A stretch of 64,000 bases of DNA from an uncultured Eggerthella sp. (GTDB taxonomy: Bacteria > Actinomycetota > Coriobacteriia > Coriobacteriales > Eggerthellaceae). The position numbers were made by a program, and so were the translations under genes. A model generated the notes under the pieces. The model was not told where the DNA came from and searched no databases. It saw nothing but the letters and a program-made list of their open reading frames with translations. Shown one piece after another: positions 44,363 to 52,533 of the stretch (position 1 is the stretch's first letter; the number at the start of each line of letters is the position of its first letter). The stretch is taken from NCBI GenBank assembly GCA_900542265.1, contig UQML01000006.1, forward strand, positions 27,625 to 91,624, read 5' to 3'.

Positions 44363-44752
44363 TTAGAGCTCTTTTACCCACAAACCATGAAGATTGCAGT
44401 TCTCATATACACGAACAGGCTTATCCCCAGGAAGAACCGCAAAATCAGCAACGGGTTCCTCGCCTGGATCAAGATTCTTTACCTGATAACCTTGCTCAGT
44501 CTCAAGAACAATAAAAGTAATCCAATGAACATCAAGCATAGGATGCTTTTCGCTGCCAACCTGAACATGAACATTGTTGCCATCAACGGTTACATCAGGA
44601 ACATGCTTTTCAAGAGCAGCATCTGTGGTATCAGGAATCAGTTCTACCATCTTCTCACCACAGCAAACCAGGGGTACTCCCGCATCATATACTTTGATAG
44701 CAATGTTGCCGCAGTGTTGGCATTTATAAAAAACAAGCTTTTTCTTCTCCAT
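44363..44752 (-). CDS. dfx: Desulfoferrodoxin / superoxide reductase (2Fe-SOR)
   Basis: 129 residues. N-terminal desulforedoxin-like center I ligands Cys11, Cys14, Cys30, Cys31 (FYKCQHCGNIAIK, LVCCGEKM). Center II, the superoxide-reducing Fe(His)4Cys site, maps to His50, His70, His76, Cys119 and His122 (EKHVPDV, EKHPMLDVHW, NCNLHG). The cytoplasmic enzyme reduces superoxide to peroxide in anaerobes without releasing oxygen. Glu49 and Lys-type residues before His50 are in place. Monocistronic, with a good terminator. It points to an anaerobic, air-exposed lifestyle. Confidence 0.95.
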   Translation of the reverse strand: MEKKKLVFYKCQHCGNIAIKVYDAGVPLVCCGEKMVELIPDTTDAALEKHVPDVTVDGNNVHVQVGSEKHPMLDVHWITFIVLETEQGYQVKNLDPGEEPVADFAVLPGDKPVRVYENCNLHGLWVKEL

Positions 44753-44796
44753 GTGTTCTTCTCCTTAATCATTAGGGATCACAACTATTGTCCCTA

Positions 44797-45627
44797 TCAT
44801 TGCGCAATTTGATGGCGAGGACCTTCTTGCGCATACTTTGTCATATGAGCGTAAACCAAGAGTACAATTCCTGCAATAATAAGCGGGATGGAAAGAAGCT
44901 GCCCCATGGTGAACCAATCGCCATATAAATACCCTAGTTGTACATCAGGCAGACGAACAAATTCAACCAAAAAGCGAGCGAGACCATAACCTAGCATAAA
45001 TACACCCGTAAAAGTACCACGCGGATACGGAGGACGCCTGCGTGACATCACAAACAAGATGACAAACAGAAGAAGTCCTTCCAAAAGTGCTTCATAGAGC
45101 TGACTAGGATGACGTGGGATCATCCCTGCCGAACCACCAAATACAACACCCCAGGGAAGATCGGTCGGTGCGCCCCATAACTCACCATTAACAAAATTGG
45201 CACAACGGCCAAAGAAAAGACCGAGCGGCGCACCAATAATCACCAAATCCACCAACGAGAGATACGGCATCTTGATGATCTTTGCTGCAATTACACCGCC
45301 AACAAGCGCTCCTACAAATCCACCATGAAAGCTCATCCCTCCATGGGCAAAATTGAGAATCTCTAAAGGATGCGCCGCGTAAAGTTCAAAGTTGTAGAAC
45401 AAGACATACCCAAGCCTGCCACCAATAATGACACCAAGCATGCCAGCAAGAAGCACAGCACAAACATCATCTGCGCTAAAACGCACTTTCCAGCGCTTAG
45501 CGACAAAATACATAACAAGTATGGCGAGCAAAAAACCTACGATGTAGGCTATTCCATACCAGCGCGCAGTAAACGGGCCAATAGAAAAAGCTACCGGATC
45601 AAGCATATGGTAAATATCATTTAGCAT
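44797..45627 (-). CDS. lgt: Prolipoprotein diacylglyceryl transferase
   Basis: 276 residues, seven membrane helices. Signature GRCANFVNGELWGAPTDLPW and the essential HGGMSFHGGFVGALVGG; C-terminal GFARFL-like YGLARFLVEFVRLPD. It adds diacylglycerol to the lipobox Cys of pre-lipoproteins in the membrane; the lipoproteins encoded at 38298 and 48957 would be clients. The start is the first ATG before IYHMLDPVAFSIGPF, typical of the family. Confidence 0.96.
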   Translation of the reverse strand: MLNDIYHMLDPVAFSIGPFTARWYGIAYIVGFLLAILVMYFVAKRWKVRFSADDVCAVLLAGMLGVIIGGRLGYVLFYNFELYAAHPLEILNFAHGGMSFHGGFVGALVGGVIAAKIIKMPYLSLVDLVIIGAPLGLFFGRCANFVNGELWGAPTDLPWGVVFGGSAGMIPRHPSQLYEALLEGLLLFVILFVMSRRRPPYPRGTFTGVFMLGYGLARFLVEFVRLPDVQLGYLYGDWFTMGQLLSIPLIIAGIVLLVYAHMTKYAQEGPRHQIAQ

Positions 45628-45669
45628 ATGCCCATACTACTCTAAGTTTTACGTGATTATGCTCAGATG

Positions 45670-45888
45670 CTAGTTTTTTCCCATTCCAGCATTAACTGAA
45701 TGCGCAACGCTTTCAACCTGCTCGCGCAAAGACAAAGGGATTCGTTCTACACTCGAAAATTCTTCATTACAAAAGTTGCATTTCATCGTAAACAGTCCAT
45801 GGTCTTCAGAAAGAACCATCAATGACGAGTAGGTATTCAGATCAAGCGGCCTACCGCATGTTGGGCATAAGACAACATTGTCACCCAT
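45670..45888 (-). CDS. Small zinc-ribbon-like protein
   Basis: 72 residues from the ATG at 45888 (MGDNVVLCPTCGRPLD), chosen for AAGGAG 6 bases upstream; an ATG at 45927 gives 13 extra residues without a ribosome site. Two CxxC knuckles, Cys8/Cys11 and Cys37/Cys40 (MKCNFCNEEF), would bind one zinc. The C-terminal 25 residues are a helix. No known partner; it lies 42 bases upstream of lgt. Function unknown. The 317 bases between it and the next gene hold an imperfect 24-base direct repeat (AGCCAGACATA near 46071 and 46096) and a terminator, but no gene. Confidence 0.65.
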   Translation of the reverse strand: MGDNVVLCPTCGRPLDLNTYSSLMVLSEDHGLFTMKCNFCNEEFSSVERIPLSLREQVESVAHSVNAGMGKN

Positions 45889-46142
45889 GATTAACTCCTT
45901 GTGCTCGGGCTTCGCACAAATGCTCAAAGGCCAGCACCCGATTTGCCGACTTGAGCTTTTCTCTAATTAAGCAACATACACGATACTCTTTTGCTTAAAT
46001 TGTTCACACGGGCTTCACAAAACTGTAGCCAAGTTATTACATTCCGTTTCTTGACCTTCAGCCAAGCATAAAGCCAGACATAAGGTCAAACACGAGAGCC
46101 AGACATAGGCTCAAGCACGCAATCGAGCACGAATAGCCAAAG

Positions 46143-46172
46143 AAAAAAGGGAGTTGACATGCGTCAACTCCC
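46143..46172 (-). terminator. Terminator of the Cys-rich small protein gene
   Basis: Perfect 10-bp arms GGGAGTTGAC/GTCAACTCCC with a 4-base loop; on the minus strand TTTTTTC follows. Confidence 0.9.
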
Positions 46173-46205
46173 AAACCCAGACACATATTTGTCCTATAAC
46201 CCGCG

Positions 46206-46442
46206 CTAGAGCGTTGGAGCATGCGTTAAGAAAAACTCACAGGTCTTACAGATGTCTTTTACGCATTCAGTATGATCAATATCATCACGAAACAACAGAT
46301 CAAGATCAGTGGTCACCTTGCGTGTTGGACGATCACATAATGAATAATTGCAATCTGCAGGACAGGTTGCCCCCGGTGTGTTATGAGGACACCGTGATTG
46401 CATCTCCTCATCACATCCACGTGTTTTCCAACAAACCGCCAT
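46206..46442 (-). CDS. Cys-rich small protein, possible metal or Fe-S binder
   Basis: 78 residues with nine cysteines: 4, 10, 18, 27, 31, 36, 60, 65 and 68 (MAVCWKTRGCDEE, CPADCNYSLC, CVKDICKTCEFF). The start C-W-x4-C pattern recalls the short 'two-CW' domain proteins of anaerobes, a weak by-eye match. No signal peptide. It has its own terminator and lies 65 bases after the NifU-like gene, an Fe-S carrier, so an Fe-S or zinc protein is plausible. The exact family is not recognised. Confidence 0.6.
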   Translation of the reverse strand: MAVCWKTRGCDEEMQSRCPHNTPGATCPADCNYSLCDRPTRKVTTDLDLLFRDDIDHTECVKDICKTCEFFLTHAPTL

Positions 46443-46507
46443 GTAGCCTCCTTGCTCTTACCCCGTTACTCTTATTGCACGTAGTGCATTTTTACAAGCA
46501 CGTGATA

Positions 46508-46738
46508 TTACTGAGCGGGCACAACGCGCGTTACGCCAGGAACACGATCTTTCAAAATGCGCTCAACGCCATTAGCAAGTGTCATCTGAGACATAGGACA
46601 TCCTTTGCAAGCGCCTTGGAGTTCTACGGTCACGACCCCATCGTCAGACACATCAACCAAAGACACATCGCCACCATCAGCTTGCAAAGAGGGACGAATA
46701 AGCTCCAATACTGCAGCTACATCTGATTTTTCTACCAT
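46508..46738 (-). CDS. NifU-like Fe-S cluster scaffold (C-terminal domain only)
   Basis: 76 residues from the ATG at 46738 (MVEKSDVAAVLELIRP), with GAGGTG 7 bases upstream; the longer frame to 46792 lacks support. Motifs: LQADGGDVSLVDV and GACKGCPMSQMTL with the CxxC cluster-binding pair, then GVERILKDRVPGV. It carries or delivers Fe-S clusters, which the SOR-independent enzymes nearby (UDG, AKR) need. Stand-alone Nfu-type protein. Confidence 0.9.
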   Translation of the reverse strand: MVEKSDVAAVLELIRPSLQADGGDVSLVDVSDDGVVTVELQGACKGCPMSQMTLANGVERILKDRVPGVTRVVPAQ

Positions 46739-46852
46739 AGCTATACACCTCAATCGTAGTAAGACGCGATTAGCGCCATGCCTTGCAAGCACAACAAAGC
46801 GTCATTACAAGCATGGCAGGCAAACGCGTCAAGTTCTTAATCACAAGCGATT

Positions 46853-47506
46853 TTAGCATGCTTGAGCACTCAACTCGCGGACAACACGGCCAACTTGAGC
46901 AAAGTCCTCAAAGAGCACATCTCGCTTAGCCCGATCATAAATTGCCGCAGCAGGATGATAGACCGGCATAACGGTAAAACGCCCCACTTGATGAATAGTG
47001 CCGTGCAAATGCGTAATGCCAATTCCAGTTTTCATAATGAACTGCGTGGCAAAGTTGCCCAAGGTAACAATCACTTTCGGATTGATCGTACGCGTCTGTT
47101 CACGCAAAAAGTCAGCACAAGCCTCAATCTCATCCGCACGCGGATTGCGATTCCCCGGCGGTCTGCACTTAATCACGTTGGCGATAAAGACATCCTCACG
47201 CTTGAGATTGGCCGAATCCAAAAGCTCATTAAGAAACTTGCCTGCAGCACCCACAAATGGCTCACCCTGCAAATCCTCATTCTTCCCCGGAGCCTCTCCG
47301 ACGATAAGCACATCAGCATGTGGATTACCTGCGCCAAAAACTACCTGTGTACGGCCCTCACATAGATCACACCGATGACACGCTTCAACCAGAGCACGTA
47401 TATCATCAAGCGGAAGCGGCTGTTTATGGATTCCTCCTTGAGAAGCAGATACGGAGGATGCTGCTCTCTGGGAAGACTCCTCGTTTTGTATCATATGTTC
47501 CATCAT
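46853..47506 (-). CDS. Uracil-DNA glycosylase, family 4 ([4Fe-4S])
   Basis: 217 residues. Cluster and catalytic motifs CHRCDLCEGRTQVVFGAG, GEAPGKNEDLQGEPFVGAAG (uracil-binding water-activating loop), VIKCRPPGNRNP and the late YHPAAAIYD (equivalent of the HPS leucine loop). Family 4 UDGs remove uracil from DNA and carry one 4Fe-4S cluster. The first 30 residues are a variable Ser/Gln-rich leader, so an in-frame start at MIQNEESSQ is possible. It lies 24 bases downstream of alr. Confidence 0.93.
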   Translation of the reverse strand: MMEHMIQNEESSQRAASSVSASQGGIHKQPLPLDDIRALVEACHRCDLCEGRTQVVFGAGNPHADVLIVGEAPGKNEDLQGEPFVGAAGKFLNELLDSANLKREDVFIANVIKCRPPGNRNPRADEIEACADFLREQTRTINPKVIVTLGNFATQFIMKTGIGITHLHGTIHQVGRFTVMPVYHPAAAIYDRAKRDVLFEDFAQVGRVVRELSAQAC

Positions 47507-47530
47507 ACCAACCCCCTTGTGGGCAGACTT

Positions 47531-48805
47531 TTATCCAAAATAGCGCGGCATGCGATGGGAAAAACCAATCGTCACCTCATGTTGAATGGTCGCAGCTTTC
47601 TTTGCCATAGTATCAATAGAACAATCAACACTCGGATGAGGACCAGCAATCAAAACCTCATCGCCAATTTGAGGATTAGGACGAACACGCGACACACGGC
47701 GCAAGTCAATCTCAAACATGCACTGATCCATACAAATATTTCCCACTTGATGAACCGTTTGATCTTGCCAAGCAAAATCAATATTTCCAGACAGGAGACG
47801 AATAAGCCCATCGGCATAACCAATAGGAACAGTGCAGATCTTAACAGATCCCGGCGAGCGATAGTTCATACCGTAGCTCACCCCCTCACTCATGGCAGGT
47901 GTCATAACATTGGTAATACGCGCATGAACACTCATAGCAGGCTTCAGGTCAATAAAACGATGAGTATCAGGAGCAGGATGGTAACCGTAGAGCGAAATAC
48001 CTAAGCGCACCATATCAAAATGCGTCTTAGGGAACCGGTAGATTGCTGCGGAATTATCGCAGTGCACAATACCAGGATTAACACCCGCAGCTTCAAGGGC
48101 GCGCATCGCCTCAACAAACCGACGGATCTGAATTTGGAAGTCGAGCGTCTCAAGCGCATCAGCCGTAGCAAAGTGAGTAAAGCACCCTTCAAGCTCAAGT
48201 CCACGATGAAAGCTAATCTGCTGCATGAATTCAACCACATCTTCGGCTAGCACGCCAATGCGATTCATGCCAGAATTAACAACCAAGTGATAGGGTGCTT
48301 TCGTGCCATGCTGATCTGCGATCTCACCATATGCTACGGCAAAATCAGGCGTATAAATTGAAGGCATAATATGGTAATAAAGTAAAAGCGGAATTGCCTC
48401 AATAGGAGGTTCCGACAAAAGCAAAATGGGCTCACGCAAATCTGCTTTACGCAGCTGGATACCCTCATCAACCGTAGCCACTCCCAGATACGTTGCCCCC
48501 GAAGTAACAGCAGTTTTTGCCACATCAACCGCCCCGTGCCCATAAGCATCAGCTTTTACCACCGCAAGCAAACGAGTTGCATTAGGGAGCAAGCGGCGCG
48601 TTGCCATTACGTTGTGCTGAATGGCCGAACGATCAACTTCAACCCATGACCAGCGCCTATCACGTCCGTCAATCCGATCAAGAATTTCCTCTTTGAACGG
48701 CTCCTTTTTAGCCTCATCAGCCGCTTCTTTATCACGCGTATACTGGTAGTTGCTCTTCTTGTTCTTAAAGGCAGCGGCGGTGAATCCGTTGATCATCTCA
48801 TCCAA
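47531..48805 (-). CDS. alr: Alanine racemase
   Basis: About 424 residues. PLP lysine in LLAVVKADAYGHGAVDVA, catalytic Tyr region SEGVSYGMNYRSPGS, HSGMNRIG-like NSGMNRIGVL and GNICMDQCMFEIDL. It makes D-alanine for peptidoglycan, feeding a Ddl. A charged N-terminal extension of about 45 residues (FKNKKSNYQYTRDKEAADEA) precedes the core WVEVDRSAIQHN. The start is uncertain: a TTG at 48805 has GGGAG 8 bases upstream; an ATG at 48796 and a TTG at 48835 are alternatives. UDG follows within 24 bases. Confidence 0.94.
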   Translation of the reverse strand: MDEMINGFTAAAFKNKKSNYQYTRDKEAADEAKKEPFKEEILDRIDGRDRRWSWVEVDRSAIQHNVMATRRLLPNATRLLAVVKADAYGHGAVDVAKTAVTSGATYLGVATVDEGIQLRKADLREPILLLSEPPIEAIPLLLYYHIMPSIYTPDFAVAYGEIADQHGTKAPYHLVVNSGMNRIGVLAEDVVEFMQQISFHRGLELEGCFTHFATADALETLDFQIQIRRFVEAMRALEAAGVNPGIVHCDNSAAIYRFPKTHFDMVRLGISLYGYHPAPDTHRFIDLKPAMSVHARITNVMTPAMSEGVSYGMNYRSPGSVKICTVPIGYADGLIRLLSGNIDFAWQDQTVHQVGNICMDQCMFEIDLRRVSRVRPNPQIGDEVLIAGPHPSVDCSIDTMAKKAATIQHEVTIGFSHRMPRYFG

Positions 48806-48853
48806 TGCTGATTCTCCCTTGATTCTTTCACACAATTATTTTTCAGTATACAC

Positions 48854-48895
48854 AAAGCGACTCCTCTCACCCAGACAGGCTTAAGGAGTCGCTTT
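48854..48895 (-). terminator. Hairpin after the lipoprotein gene, probable terminator
   Basis: Perfect 12-bp arms AAAGCGACTCCT/AGGAGTCGCTTT with an 18-base loop, followed on the minus strand by GTGTATACTG. The U-tract is short, and TATACT may double as the alr -10 box. Confidence 0.5.
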
Positions 48896-48956
48896 ATGGG
48901 GCTTTCTTATGGCGATAGAGTTCGCGTGAACTCGCACACCCATTCAGCATACAGGT

Positions 48957-49568
48957 TTACTCAGCGGAAGCAATTGTGCTCATTTCCTGAGTCAATTGAT
49001 CAACGTTACCCACAATAGCACCAGCCAATGCTTCTTCGCCATTTTGAGTAGGAACCCATTGACCTGTTTCGGAGTTCATCTCTACCGTCACGGTAGACTC
49101 AACTGGTTCGTCTTTTGCCAGCTGATCAAGAATCATTTGAACCATGTGATTTTGCATATCTGCTTGGCTTGCTCCACTTAAAGCCGCACCCATGGCATAA
49201 CTCATAATGTCAGGCAAAGCATGAGAAATAGCGGTCGTAATCTGCTTAGAGGTGATCTTTACTTCAACCATCATATTGTCATTTGAGGTATCTTTAGTGA
49301 CGCCTAATACCTCATAACCAAAACCTTGAGTCCATGAAGACATAAACTCGTCAGGGTTTAAGCCCATCTGCTCAAATTCAGCCATATCTGCTGCGGCAAA
49401 ATCCTCAGAAGAGCCATTCTTGAAGTCATCCAGATAGCCTTTAAGTGCATTTTCTGCTTGCTGCTCATCTGACTCGCACCCCGCTAACGCAAACATCCCC
49501 ATACACGCAATCAAACAGGTAATAAGCGCCAGTGCTATGCGCTTAGAAAATTTCTTTGTCTCGATCAT
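48957..49568 (-). CDS. Exported lipoprotein, paralogue family member 3
   Basis: 203 residues from the ATG at 49568 (MIETKKFSKRIALAL), with AAAGGA 7 bases upstream. Signal peptide and lipobox are standard (CLIACMGMFALAGC, Cys retained). Mature region: LKGYLDDFKNGSSEDFAAAD, GFGYEVLGVTKDTSNDN, VEVKITSKQITTAI, and a C-terminal GQWVPTQNGEEALAGAIVGN. The TSKQ segment and final block match the proteins at 38298 and 39012, so this is the third paralogue here. Probably anchored on the outer membrane face via Lgt. Function unknown. Confidence 0.75.
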   Translation of the reverse strand: MIETKKFSKRIALALITCLIACMGMFALAGCESDEQQAENALKGYLDDFKNGSSEDFAAADMAEFEQMGLNPDEFMSSWTQGFGYEVLGVTKDTSNDNMMVEVKITSKQITTAISHALPDIMSYAMGAALSGASQADMQNHMVQMILDQLAKDEPVESTVTVEMNSETGQWVPTQNGEEALAGAIVGNVDQLTQEMSTIASAE

Positions 49569-50131
49569 CCCATTTTCCTTTCTCCCCCATGATACGCACA
49601 CTATGACACATCCAGCATGTGTAACACACCAAACCATATGCCACACCTACAACAAACATGCGCCAAATGCGTAGTATATCGTTCTATTCTACCCTGCTTT
49701 TGGTACCAACAGAGGCAAAAATCGTAAGGAAGTTGTCAGGTTGTTGACTGAGAACACCCTATTGCTTCCTCCCTTGCTTAAAGAGAAGCATTAGAACTTC
49801 CCAATACATACGCTTAGAGTGCCCACGTTTAGAGTTTTCGATTTTTGAGGGCATTTTTGACGAGATTGGACTTTCTGCGAGGGTCACTCGGCTGGGTAGC
49901 CTCATCGCTCGCATGAAAAGAAGCCAGAAACCTCACACAAAGTACCAGTTTTGTCACGTTATTAGACAAGTGTTACATAAAAGCTCCGCCTCAGTAGAAC
50001 GAGGTAGTTGGGCAGGCTCGCTAAAAGTCTTATCTTGTCACGCGAGGCGCTAAAAACAAAAAAGAATGTGCCCGTTCTCCATATTGTCTCGTGCTGACAA
50101 GTTTTCACCTGGTTCAAACAACACATGAAAC
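49569..50131. other. 563-base gene-free stretch with repeated CGATTTTTG motif
   Basis: No convincing gene on either strand. It carries TTTTCGATTTTTG near 49834-49848 and, on the minus strand, CGATTTTTGCCTCTGTT near 49713-49730; the same words occur at 7627-7645. The half between 49860 and 50100 has several short inverted words but no strong hairpin. Confidence 0.4.
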
Positions 50132-50165
50132 AAAAAAGAGAGGAAGCTCGTTGAACTCCCTCTCT
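50132..50165 (-). terminator. Terminator of eno
   Basis: Arms AGAGAGG (50137-50143) and CCTCTCT (50159-50165); on the minus strand TTTTTTG follows. About 105 bases past the eno stop. Confidence 0.75.
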
Positions 50166-50271
50166 CAAATCTAAACGCATATGATCCTCTGCCCGTTAGG
50201 CAGATTGGCATTCAAACATATGACCAAACATACACCTGAACATACGTCCAATCACGCGCGTATGCTAAAGC

Positions 50272-51564
50272 TTAGCGATCAATGTTGTAGAAGGCATTCT
50301 TACCTGCGTACTGGCCGGCCTCAGCAAGCTCCTCCTCGATGCGGATGAGTTGGTTGTACTTAGCAACACGGTCAGAACGACAAGGAGCGCCCGTCTTGAT
50401 TTGACCAGCATTAGTAGCAACGGCCAAGTCAGCAATGGTGGTATCTTCAGTCTCACCAGAGCGATGAGACATAACACATGCATAGCCTGCCTGCTTTGCC
50501 ATCTGGATTGCTTCCATGGTTTCAGTCAATGAACCAATTTGATTAACCTTGACGAGAATAGCGTTAGCACAACCAAGTTCAATACCCTTAGCAAGACGCT
50601 CGGAGTTGGTTACAAACAAGTCATCGCCAACGAGCTGCACGTGATCACCAATGCGATCAGTCAAAGCTTTCCAGCCATCCCAATCTTCTTCAGCCATGCC
50701 GTCTTCGATGGAAATAATAGGATACTTGTTAACTAAAGCCTCCCAGTAATCAACCATCTCAGCACTCGTAAGCTCGCGACCTTCACCCGCTAAAACATAC
50801 TTGCCTGTCTCAGGATTGTAGAACTCAGTTGAAGCAGGATCCATGGCAAACATGATGTCGGAACCGGGCTGATAACCTGCTTGCTCGCACGCCTTCATGA
50901 TGTAGGTCAAAGGCTCTTCATTGGTAGTGAAGTTAGGAGCAAAGCCACCCTCATCACCAACACCGCCACCTAAACCGGCATCATGCAAAACCTTTTTCAA
51001 GGTGTGATAAATCTCAGCACACCAACGCAGTGCCTCAGCAAACGTAGGAGCACCAACAGGCATAATCATAAACTCTTGGAAGTCAACATTGTTGTCAGCA
51101 TGCTCGCCGCCATTCAAGATATTCATCATTGGGGTAGGAAGCAAATTAGCATTTACACCGCCCACATATTTGTAGAGAGGAAGCTCGGCGGATTCTGCAG
51201 CTGCTTTTGCAACAGCAAGCGATGCGCCTAAAATTGCATTCGCACCGAAGTTTGCCTTGTTCTTGGTGCCATCAAGTGCAAGCATTTCCTTGTCGATTGC
51301 GCGCTGGTCATCAGCTTCCATACCAATTAAAGCATCAGCAATTTCTTCATTAACATGACCAACTGCCTTTAAGGTACCCTTACCCATATAGCGATCAGCA
51401 TCACCATCGCGCAACTCAACTGCCTCGAAAGCACCCGTGGAAGCACCTGATGGTACTGCAGCGCGGCCCATAGAGCCATCGTCAAGAATTACCTCAACTT
51501 CAACGGTTGGGTTGCCGCGTGAATCGAGAACCTCGCGACCAAAAACATCAATAATGGTTGCCAT
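50272..51564 (-). CDS. eno: Enolase
   Basis: 430 residues from the ATG at 51564 (MATIIDVFGREVLDSRGNPT), with AGGAGG 9 bases upstream; the frame extends further but without homology. Motifs: FQEFMIMPVGAPTFAEAL, Mg ligands in DPASTEFYN, SIEDGMAEEDW and the signature LVKVNQIGSLTETMEA and SHRSGETEDTTIADLAV. It converts 2-phosphoglycerate to phosphoenolpyruvate. It lies 79 bases downstream of the EcfT-like gene but most likely has its own promoter there. Confidence 0.98.
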   Translation of the reverse strand: MATIIDVFGREVLDSRGNPTVEVEVILDDGSMGRAAVPSGASTGAFEAVELRDGDADRYMGKGTLKAVGHVNEEIADALIGMEADDQRAIDKEMLALDGTKNKANFGANAILGASLAVAKAAAESAELPLYKYVGGVNANLLPTPMMNILNGGEHADNNVDFQEFMIMPVGAPTFAEALRWCAEIYHTLKKVLHDAGLGGGVGDEGGFAPNFTTNEEPLTYIMKACEQAGYQPGSDIMFAMDPASTEFYNPETGKYVLAGEGRELTSAEMVDYWEALVNKYPIISIEDGMAEEDWDGWKALTDRIGDHVQLVGDDLFVTNSERLAKGIELGCANAILVKVNQIGSLTETMEAIQMAKQAGYACVMSHRSGETEDTTIADLAVATNAGQIKTGAPCRSDRVAKYNQLIRIEEELAEAGQYAGKNAFYNIDR

Positions 51565-51643
51565 GATGAGTTTCCTCCTGAGAGATAGTTTCACAAACGC
51601 TCTTATGATACCACTGATCGAATGAGGCCGTTGCGCGTAATTA

Positions 51644-52531
51644 CTAGAGCCAAACCGCAAGCACAATAAAAACCAGACAGAGGGTAGTTGTCGCACACAC
51701 TTGCGAGGGATACAACGTAAGATTATTGAGCGAGGAACGCTTTATACGCGCTCCATAGCAACGTGCCTCCATAGCAACTGCCATCCTATCAGCTTGCCTA
51801 AAGAGCATGACGAAAAGTGGAATGAATACATGCATCCACGCCATAACTTTTTTCCAGACTGAACCTACATCAAACTGTGCTGCACGCGCACATTGAGCAC
51901 GTTTAATTACTTGCGTCTGCTCTGCCACAAGCGGAATAAAGCGCAAGGCCAGCGTGGCAATCATGGCAGCATCATCGACCGGAAATTTGAGCGCACGCAA
52001 CGGAGACAAGAGTGCAATGAGAGCCCTAAGAATACTCTCATAAGAAGTAGTAAGCACAACAATAAACGTTGCTATAAACAAAAACCAAATACGTAAAACA
52101 TAGAGCGCCCCCTGTTGTGCCCCCGCAACACTGAACTGAATAGGGAGCGCAAAAGGTGGAGCGATAGACAGCACCGGCAGCGTAATAGACGACACAGGTA
52201 ACGCAGCGAATGACACAGGGGTCTGCTCCGTTTGCGCACTTACCTGAGTATCTGCCTGTACCGATACGGGATCATAAACGAACGCATTGCAAAGCCAGAT
52301 GATGAGAAGAATCACCAAAAGCGGAATACTTAAAACAAGGAGTTTGCACGGATGAATACGACCCATCGCCATGCTCAGAATAAGCGCACATGCACAACCG
52401 CCCAGTCCAATCCAGGTATCGATACAAAGAATACACACCGAACAGATAAATAAGGCGATGAGCTTACAGCGAGGATCAACTTTGGCCAAAAGCGTTGATG
52501 GAGCTTGTCCTACTGATAAGTATCCCGCCAT
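51644..52531 (-). CDS. EcfT-like transmembrane subunit of an ECF transporter, divergent
   Basis: 295 residues, about six to seven helices. It starts VDPRCKLIALFICSVCILCI, the EcfT entry helix. The two coupling helices that contact the ATPases carry CARAAQFD and MEARCYGARI at the positions of the A-R-G motifs, so the glycines are replaced. An insertion of about 50 residues rich in Val/Ser/Pro (DPVSVQADTQVSAQTEQTPV) follows helix 3. EcfT joins ATPases to substrate-binding S proteins for vitamin or metal uptake; no ATPase or S gene is nearby. It starts 2 bases after the marR stop, so the regulator probably controls it. Confidence 0.78.
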   Translation of the reverse strand: MAGYLSVGQAPSTLLAKVDPRCKLIALFICSVCILCIDTWIGLGGCACALILSMAMGRIHPCKLLVLSIPLLVILLIIWLCNAFVYDPVSVQADTQVSAQTEQTPVSFAALPVSSITLPVLSIAPPFALPIQFSVAGAQQGALYVLRIWFLFIATFIVVLTTSYESILRALIALLSPLRALKFPVDDAAMIATLALRFIPLVAEQTQVIKRAQCARAAQFDVGSVWKKVMAWMHVFIPLFVMLFRQADRMAVAMEARCYGARIKRSSLNNLTLYPSQVCATTTLCLVFIVLAVWL

Positions 52532-52533
52532 GA

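Noticed and set aside
46154..46726. 190-residue plus-strand open frame
   Set aside because: It runs antisense through the Cys-rich and NifU-like genes and their terminator; composition is not protein-like.
49962..50180. 72-residue minus-strand open frame in the gene-free stretch before eno
   Set aside because: Irregular composition, no ribosome site, and it overlaps the eno terminator region.
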